From: Allium sativum
Taxonomy: Eukaryota > Streptophyta > Magnoliopsida > Asparagales > Amaryllidaceae
DNA length: 64,000 nucleotides
Assembly (NCBI GenBank): GCA_030737875.1
Contig: CM060923.1
Coordinates: forward strand, 176,803,696 to 176,867,695
Direction of reading: 5' to 3'
Each line of letters opens with the position of its first letter. Position 1 is the first letter of the stretch. Below the pieces are notes generated by a model. The model saw nothing but the letters and a program-made list of their open reading frames with translations. It was not told the origin of the DNA and searched no databases. The translations under genes were made by a program, and so were the position numbers. Below are positions 56,074 through 64,000 of this stretch, piece by piece.

Positions 56074-59000
56074 CAAAGAAAGAATAAGTTCCCACCCAAG
56101 AAGGGATTTCAAGAGAATAGGAAATGTGGTGGATGTCATCAGGCGGGTCATCTTTTAAAGGCCTGCCCGCTATTCAGAAAGACTGAAATAGTTCAAGTAA
56201 ATGAAATAGCAGAAACTTCCGAGCCCTCAGCTAGTCAAGAAAGGGCCGATGTTTTAGAAGGCACGCTAACTGTCAAAAACATTCCAGTCAAAGTACTGTT
56301 TGACACAGGCGCGTCACGAAGCTTTATTGCAAAGAGTGCAGTCAAGAAGTTGGATTTGAATTTGAAGAAACTCAAAGAGCCAATGACTGTCCGAAATCCA
56401 GTTGGAGGTTCCATCAATCTCAGTTGGGTTTGTGCAGTACCCGTCTCCTTTTCTTGCTATAAATTCCCTATTATCTCTGTAGTCATGAATTTTGATGAAT
56501 TCGATCTTATTCTGGGATTGGATTGGCTAACCAAATATGAAGCAGAAGTTAAATGCGCCGACAGAGTCGTAAAGGCAAAGATTAAATCAGGTGATTATAT
56601 AACCATTCCCTGTGAAGGTCAGAATGCTAGTAGAAAAGACTTCTGGGCAGCTTTGAATGTTTCTCCAGCCCAAATTGAAAATATCCCTGAAGTTACTGAG
56701 AATATTCCCGATCTCATCAAAGATATTCCTGTCGTCAAGAACTATGCGGATGTGTTCGAGGAAGTTGTTCGCTTACCTCCGCAAAGAGAAATAGATTTCA
56801 AGATTGCTTTGGTTCCAAATGCAAGGCCGGTAGTTCACGCTATTCGAAGAATGTCCTTGAAAGAGAAGGAAGAATTAGACAATCAAACACGACAGCTAGT
56901 ATGGAAGGGTCTAATCAGGCCTAGTTTCTCTGACTGGGGTGCAGCAGTGGTGTTTGTACCAAAATCTGACGGTACTCTGCGTCTATGTGTGGATTATCGT
57001 GATTTAAACAAGCAGACCATAAAGAACAAATATCCATTGCCGCGGATTGATGATTTGTTGGATCGATTAAATGGAGCACAAGTATTCTCACGAATGGACC
57101 TAGCTACAGGATTCCATCAACTTCGAATTGCCGAAGAGTGTGTTCCAATGACAGCGTTTAGAGGCCCCGACCTATTCTACGAGTGGTTAGTAATGCCATT
57201 CGGCTTATGTAACGCTCCAGCTTATTTCGTCGATCTGATGAACAGAGTATTCAGAGGAGTATTGAATAAATTTGTTCTGGTTTTTATTGATGATATTCTA
57301 ATCTTCTCTAAATCAAAGGCCGAACATGAAAAGCATCTGGAACAGGTTCTAGAAATTCTGAGACGGAATGTATTGAAGGCAAAGTTTTCCAAATGTATAT
57401 TCTGGCAGGATGAAGTGAAATTTCTCGGCCACGTCGTATCTAAAGATGGAATCGCTGTGGACCCAAGCAAAATCACAGCTATTCAGAATTGGAAACAGCC
57501 CAGTACTCCCACTGAAGTCCGCAGTTTTCTCGGATTGGCTAGCTATTACCGAAAGTTCGTTAAAGACTTTTCGAAGATATCTGGTCACTTAACAAAGCTT
57601 ACAAAGAAGCATTCTAAATTCAAATGGACTTCGGAAAGTGAGGAGGCTTTCGAAGAGTTGAAGTTGAGATTAACGACAGCTCCAGTGCTAACCATCATCG
57701 ATGGCAACCAAGATTTGAAAGTCTGGACTGATGCTTCTAGAGAAGGCCTTGGCGCAGTGTTAATGCAAAGAGGCCAAGTAATTGCCTATGCTAGCCGTCA
57801 ACTGAAACCACACGAGAAAAACTACGTAACTCATGATCTTGAGTTATTGGCTATCATATTCTCTTTGAAAATCTGGAGACACTATCTTCTGGGCGAGAGA
57901 TTTGAACTGTTTACAGATCACCAGTCGTTAAAGTATCTGTTCACTCAGAAGGACTTAAATCTGAGACAGCAACGTTGGCTGGAGTTTCTTGCAGCATATG
58001 ACTTTGAAATTATATACACTCCAGGAAAAGCCAATGTCGTGGCTGATGCGTTAAGCAGAAAGAACGTAATGATCGCCAGCTTTATTATCACAACTTCCTT
58101 GATTGACAAAATATCTATTCTTCAGAAGGAGGATAACTTTATTAAAGATATGATCAAAAGGATTCAGAAAGGCGAACCCTCGTGTTTTCAAATAGATAAC
58201 GACGAGACCTTGAGGTTAAAAGGAAGGATTTGTGTTCCTGACGTTCCTGAGCTAAAAAGGGAAGTGTTAGACGAGTGTCACAAGTCCAAGTTGAGTATCC
58301 ATCCTGGTGTGGCCAAAATGTACAACGATCTCAAAAGAACATTCTGGTGGAAGGCTATGAAAAGAGACGTTTCAATATATGTTAGTCGATGCCCCACCTG
58401 CCAGCTAGTCAAAAGTGATCAACAGAAATTGGCTGGATTATTACAACCGCTAGAAGTTCCTGGCTGGAAGTGGGAACATATTTCTATGGATTTCATTGAT
58501 GGTTTGCCCAGAACCAGAAAAGGGAATGACAGTATTTGGGTGATCGTAGATCGTTTCACGAAGACCGCCCATTTCATACCTGTCAAATCAAATAGAACCG
58601 CTCAGAGTCTGGCGCAGATTTATTTCAGGGAAATAGTTAGACTGCATGGAGTGCCGCTCAGTATAGTAAGTGATAGAGATACAATATTCACTAGCAAATT
58701 CTGGGAAGCATTTCAAGTCGAGCTGGGAACGAAGTTAAACTTGAGCACCGCTTATCATCCTCAGACAGACGGTCAGACTGAGAGGGTGAATCGCATTTTA
58801 GAAGATCTATTGCGGGCTTGTGTTATAGATTTCGGTGGATCATGGGAAGACCATCTTCATTTGGCTGAATTCTCTTATAACAACAGCTACCAGGCAAGCC
58901 TGACAATGTCGCCATTCGAAGCATTGTATGGTAGACCTTGCAGATCTCCTGCTTGTTGGGTCTAGCCTGGAAATAGACTTGTGTTGGGTCCCGATATGAT

Positions 59001-59544
59001 TCGAGAAGCTGCCGACAAAGTCGATTTTATTAGGAAGAGATTACTCGCCGCTCAAAGCCGACAAAAGAGCTACGCCGATAAAAGAAGAAGAGATATATCC
59101 TTTGAAGTTGGCGACTATGTATATTTGAAAGTATCGCCGATGAGAGGAGTTATCCGGTTCGGTAAAACTGGAAAGTTAGCACCCAAATTCATTGGTCCGT
59201 TTCCTATTCTGGAACGGATTGGAACTCTCGCTTATAGGGTCAAACTGCCTGACTGGTTGCCTGGAGTTCATGATGTATTTCATATATCTCAACTTCGAAA
59301 GCACGTTCATGATCCAGACTTGATCGTAGAAGAAGCAGCTCAGCAGGATATTGAAATTACTCCCGAACTAGCTGTGAGGCGTGAGCCGCTAAAGATTATC
59401 GGCAAAGAAACCAAAGAGCTGAGAAACAAGAAGGTTCACTTAGTCAAAGTGCAATGGAGTGGAGATCCGCGAGATTGTACTTGGGAAACTGAGGAGAGCA
59501 TTCAGAAAGCTTATCCTAGATGCCGAGTAGATATCTCTGATTGA
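56074..59544 (+). pseudogene. pol: Element C pol (second zinc knuckle, protease, RT, RNase H, integrase, chromodomain), one internal stop
   Basis: Same frame as gag. In order: knuckle [14 protein letters not shown] (56125), protease DTGAS (56302-56316), RT with [19 protein letters not shown] and catalytic FIDD (57283-57294), RNase H with WTDAS (Asp at 57730), HDLEL, TDHQSL and DALSR, integrase HHCC finger (His 58279, CPTC 58390), DD35E core (Asp 58489, Asp 58672, Glu 58780; spacing 35), then a GPFPILERIG module (about 59197) and a chromodomain-like tail with LVKVQWSG and CTWETEESI. The tail probably directs insertion to heterochromatin. The only internal stop is TAG at 58963-58965, after the core; the A homologue has a Glu codon there. 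All catalytic residues seen are intact. Confidence 0.95.
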
Positions 59545-59715
59545 CTCTGGTGCAAGGTACATTTACCCTACCTTGCATTACCTTTTAATTCTCTATTCTG
59601 TTGCTATTTTCTTCCCCTGGATGTGCATTGTTTATTCTATACTCAGAATATTAAAAACAAATTGGTTGTTGTATTGTGGGATTGTAGATTTATCAAACCA
59701 CTTTCGACTTTATTC
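59545..59715 (+). other. Element C 3' UTR
   Basis: About 0.2 kb including the hairpin and tract, against 1.2 kb in A; it lacks the shared cassette that A and B carry here. Confidence 0.8.
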
Positions 59716-59733
59716 CTTTTCGGGGACGAAAAG
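59716..59733 (+). other. PPT-proximal hairpin (element C)
   Basis: CTTTTCG GGGA CGAAAAG: perfect 7-bp stem, GGGA loop, 4 nt from the polypurine tract. Confidence 0.78.
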
Positions 59734-59737
59734 TTTT

Positions 59738-59750
59738 AAGTGGGGGAGAT
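59738..59750 (+). other. Polypurine tract (element C)
   Basis: AAGTGGGGGAGAT against the 3' LTR start. Confidence 0.93.
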
Positions 59751-61743
59751 TGTAACGACCCAGAAAATCTGAACCAATTTAAAATTTTTAAATTGGCTAA
59801 AATAATGGATTTTAAGTATTTAAAATAAATATTTTAAGTATTGGCGATGAAAACTGAGTTGAAATCGACATTTGAAAACCAATATAATTAATTATAATTA
59901 TATATAGAATTGGAAATGGCGCGGTAGTTCGATAATTCGATTTCAAACTTCAATTGAATATACCGGGTGCAAAACAATCCAGATTTTAGTGAAACCAAAA
60001 ACATTTGAATCTAATTAGTAATATCTTTCTAACGAATCCGACCAATCGAAATTTGATAGCGGGAATCAAAAGGTATGTCCAGTTGAAAATTCTGAATAGT
60101 CGCTATGGAATTCAGGCCCTTAAAAATGGACATTTTGCAAATGACCTCGGATTTCGACGAAACCACTTTTGTTAGATCCGCAGTGTCAAGTTATTGCTAG
60201 GTTTCAAATTTCATAATTTTTCGAATCAATATATGAGCGTGGCAAAAGGAAACGCGTTTGACCAGTTTCTGTTGATTTTAATCGAATGGAAATTGGCCAT
60301 TTCTCAAACGGTCTCAGAATTTGACGAAACTAGTTTTGTTAGGACCGTATCGTCAATACGAAGCTAGAAAATATTTTTCTGGAATTTTTCTAGTTAGTAT
60401 GTGACCCCGGTAATTTGAAATGTACGTTTAAAATTCAATATAGTGATTTAAATGAAAATTCAAAAGGAAACTGGCTGTAACGATCAAATCAGCTAGCGAT
60501 ACATATCCCAGTGTGTTCGGAATGGGGGTAAAACGCTAAGGACGACAGGCGGTGGGCCTCGTTTCGAGGTCGTGTGTAAAAGTCAACCTATTTGCGAAAT
60601 TAAATAATAAAATAAAAAAAAAAAATTTTGATTCCCTCCCTCCCCTTTATCTTCTTCCTGGCCCCCCCTTTTTTCTTTTCATTTCGATTTATACAGAGGA
60701 AAAAAAAAAAAAAAGAGACCTAAACCTAATCGACCGCCGATCCACCGCCGAACCACCAACCTCCCACCGCTCCGCCGCACTGGGCCTCCACCTGTTTCCC
60801 CCCTCCATCGATCGAAGCCGCCGACGAAGACCCCGTCCCCCACAGAGCGTCGCGACACCGATTAGCCCCCCCCTCGCTGACAACGCTGAACCGCCGACCG
60901 CCACCTCGAAGCCTTGCCGCCGTCGATCTGCGAGAAACCCCCCCCTCGGTACGTTTTCTTTCATTTTATTTATTTAGTTTATTTTTGTTTTAAATTCTGA
61001 TTTTAAAACATTTAAGAACTGATCTTGAAAATGATTTTTAAACTATTTTTTTTTAAAAGGTATAAAGCCTGAATTTTAAAAGGAAATGAAGCCTGATTTT
61101 TTTTAAAGTATAAAAACCGAATTGATTTTGTTAAAGTTTAAAACTGATTCGTTTTAAAGAAAAGTAAAAACAGATTTGTTTTAAAGAAAATTAAAACTGA
61201 TTTTTGTTTTTAAAATAAAGTAAAACTGATTTGTTTTAAAGAAAAGTTAAAACTGCAATTTTTAAAAAAAGGTAAAAAAACTGAAATTTTTATAAAAGAA
61301 TTTTAAAACAGAAATTTTTATAAAAGTAAAACTGTTTTTATAAAAGAATTTTAAAACTGAAATTTTAAACAATATAAAAACTGATTTGGTTTTTAAAAAA
61401 ATTAAAAACTGAATTTCTTTTAAGAAATAAAAATCATATTTTTATATGTTGAAAGTCGAAATAAAAATCATATTTTTATATGTTGAAAGTCGATATAAAA
61501 ATCATATTTTTATATAATGAATAGCGAAGTCAAAATTCGATTTTTATATATTGAATAACATAGAAAAAAAATTCTATTTTTACATGTGTAGAGAATACGG
61601 GCGAAAGCGACAAAAGGCGAAGATTTTTATAAGTGAAGTGTCGTGCAGTTGGATAGCTATTGGTGAGATTTCTGATTTAAAATTTATATATATACGTGTG
61701 AAATGAAAGTGAATAGCTATATATAAATTGCTATATATAAATA

Positions 61744-61782
<39 letters not shown>

Positions 61783-64000
61783 GCCCCTCGTCCACAAACC
61801 ATGGACGATATTTATTGGTTGAAATTGTTGTGAAAATGGAATGATTGTTTGGGATTGTTTGTGATGGATATTGGTTGATTGTGGTTGAAAAATACCCGTT
61901 TGTGGTTGTGAAATATTTGGTTGAAACCACTTAGGATTAGTTTGTGGAAATGAAATAAATATATACATGCCGCCTGCGTGCGAACTAGATGCATGATTCC
62001 CATTGTCAAAAACCGCGAGGTTTTAAGGTAGAGCGAGGAGCCGTACTAGGGACGGTGCCGGTGTAACTACCCTGCCGTTATGCTGCCGAAATTTTGAATA
62101 ATATTTGTGTGATTGAATTATTTTCATTTGCTTAAACTATTGAAAACATTCATGTGTTGAATTGATATTCATTCGTTGTTTAGAAATTCATGTGTTGAAT
62201 GGTATTCATATTTTGAAATAAATTGTTCGATAATAAAAATCACATTTTTATCCATATGTAAAAACTATTGAAAACATTCATGTGTTGAATTGATATTCAT
62301 TCGTTGTTTAGAAATTCATGTGTTGAATGGTATTCATATTTTGAAATAAATTGTTCGATAATAAAAATCACATTTTTATCCATATGTAAAAACTATTGAA
62401 AACATTCATGTGTTGAATTGATATTCATTCGTTGTTTAGAAATTCATGTGTTGAATGGTATTCATATTTTGAAATAAATTGTTCGATAATAAAAATCACA
62501 TTTTTATCCATATGTAAAAACTATTGAAAACATTCATGTGTTGAATTGATATTCATTCGTTGTTTAGAAATTCATGTGTTGAATGGTATTCATATTTTGA
62601 AATAAACTGTTTGATAATAAAAATCACCTTTTATCGACTATATGAACTATATGGAAAAATAGTGTTTTGAAATGAATTGTTTTACAATAAAAATCACATT
62701 TTTATTGTATGCATAAAACGTTGAAATGTGAAGTGTTAAAAATAGCCACTTGTTCAAAATAAACATAGATGAGTTGAAATATTCATTAATTAGCTAATGA
62801 AATGATTTGCACCTATTTATGTAACATTAGAATGAATGGAGTTTTTAAACCAAATAGAAATCAAATATGAAGTTGAATAGAAAATGAAAAATGATATGAA
62901 CTGTATATATATGTACATGCATATTCATTAAACAGGTTATAGCAAAGGGGCTAGAGAAGAGGAATAAAATTTTGTGCCCGACAAATAGGTACACATTTAC
63001 TGATTTGTTTGGGTGATGATTTTGAGCCTGATTGGCTAGCCGCTTGGCTTTTTCTTTTTCTTTTTGAGATTAGAAGGACCGGGACGCTATTTGCGATTTC
63101 CCGACGCTCCCGGTGCAGGGGAGGTTATGGCGAAATTTTTCCAAAATTTAAGGTGTTAGAAAATTTTTTGAAGTGTAAACGATATGGAAATCATTGAATA
63201 AACTATATTTATATAACTATATAAATATAAATAAAATTAAAACGAAACGAGGCCGTGCAGTTCGTATTTTGAAACCGTGATTTCAAACGACTAGTACGGG
63301 AAATCCGACCATTGGATTTTCCCGAAACCTCAACCGTCGGGTTCGCCTTGGAATAATCTTTCCAACGGCACCAACCTTGTAAAAATCCAACGGTTGGATT
63401 GTCTGGAATGTTTAATTCAAATCTGAAGAAAAACAGCGCCAGAAACGATTATATTTATTTATATATATAAATATAATTATATTTAATCGAATAACGACGC
63501 TGCAGTTCGTATTTTGAAATCGAAATTTCAAACGATTGTACCGGGAGATCCGACCGTCGGATTTTCCCGAAACTGGAACCGTTGGGTTCGTTTTGAAAAG
63601 ACCTTTCTAATGAGGTAAATTTTGTGAAGATCCAACGGTTAGATTTTCAGATATGTGTAAATCAAATCTGAAGAAAAACAGCGCCACGGCCGCCTTATGG
63701 CCCGAAGCGTCGTTTTAAATAAAATGGCTATTTTAAAATAAATAAAAATAGCGATAAATAGTTATAAAATATCGTAAGCGATATGGAATGGAAATAAACT
63801 GAATTTGCTTGATTTATGTGATGTTTGATGGTTGAATGTGTTTGGTGTAAAAATTACATTAAAGGACAAAATTGGTGTTGTCGAATAATTTAACCATTGA
63901 AATAAATCGATTTGAAATTCTAAATATACGTGAATTATTTGAGAAGGCCGAGTTAATTCTCATTTCAAATAATTGATCGACGATTGAAAGTCGAAGATGA
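59751..64000 (+). repeat. Element C 3' LTR, first 4250 bp
   Basis: Near-identical to 49298-53550. Differences seen include a 12-bp extra unit near 60731, homopolymer length changes, substitutions near 61036 and 61169, and T/C at 52804 against 63253. It is cut by the window end. Confidence 0.95.
62137..62645 (+). repeat. 128-bp tandem repeat, four copies (C 3' LTR)
   Basis: Same phase and copy number as 51683-52190. Confidence 0.97.

Larger units (their letters stand above)
49298..64000 (+). mobile_element. Element C: young, nearly intact Tekay-type chromovirus, 3' end outside window
   Basis: 5' LTR 49298-55050 (5753 bp), PBS 55054-55065, gag-pol 55303-59544, hairpin and polypurine tract 59716-59750, and 3' LTR from 59751, of which 4250 bp are in the window. 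By eye the two LTRs differ by fewer than about ten substitutions plus a few short indels over that overlap, so insertion was recent. Expected total length is about 16.2 kb. Gag and pol are in one frame with two stop codons. Confidence 0.95.

Overview
This window is plant nuclear DNA, most likely intergenic or pericentromeric heterochromatin of a flowering plant. No host gene, rRNA, tRNA or CRISPR array could be supported. Nearly everything is LTR retrotransposon, mostly Ty3/gypsy chromovirus of the Tekay/Del type: long LTRs starting TGTAAYRACCC, a primer-binding site matching initiator tRNA-Met (TGGTATCAGAGC), a polypurine tract AAGTGGGGGAGAT, and a polyprotein ordered gag-PR-RT-RNaseH-IN-chromodomain. 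The species cannot be named from this sequence.

Layout. Positions 1-22797 hold element A, a decayed Tekay copy whose 5' part lies outside the window. Its reverse transcriptase is split by element B (512-14221, target duplication GTATT). B is odd: two LTRs of about 6.3 kb flank only about 1.05 kb of internal DNA with no gag or pol. Next comes a reverse-oriented, lone LTR D (about 22987-27621), then about 0.9 kb of unassigned DNA. From 28550 to 46075 lies solo LTR G (duplication CAAAT on both sides). G is interrupted by a 13-kb tandem TR-GAG element E on the minus strand (29514-42577, LTR-internal-LTR-internal-LTR with one outer duplication CCAAC) and by a 387-bp TRIM (42777-43163, duplication ATGTG). 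A Tourist-like MITE (46381-46814, duplication TTA) and about 1.6 kb of unassigned DNA follow. LTR fragment F (48446-49297) is cut by element C (49298 to beyond the window end), a very young Tekay element with 5.75-kb LTRs and a gag-pol frame broken by only two stop codons.

How the parts relate. C and relatives like it could supply reverse transcriptase and integrase. B and E keep the cis signals (LTR ends, tRNA-Met site, polypurine tract) but lack pol, so they are probably mobilised in trans. The same small RNA-like signals recur in different families: a tetraloop hairpin directly before the polypurine tract, a CGTCCA/TGGACG hairpin in the LTR, and a CT/GC-rich leader ending in a splice-donor-like site.

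The most interesting material is structural rather than coding: the extreme LTR-to-internal ratio of B, the covarying hairpin arrays in the E leader, the three-LTR tandem E, and a roughly 0.2-0.4 kb cassette that lies in the 3' UTR of A and B but inside the LTR of C and D. All boundaries were read by eye; no alignment or database search was run.
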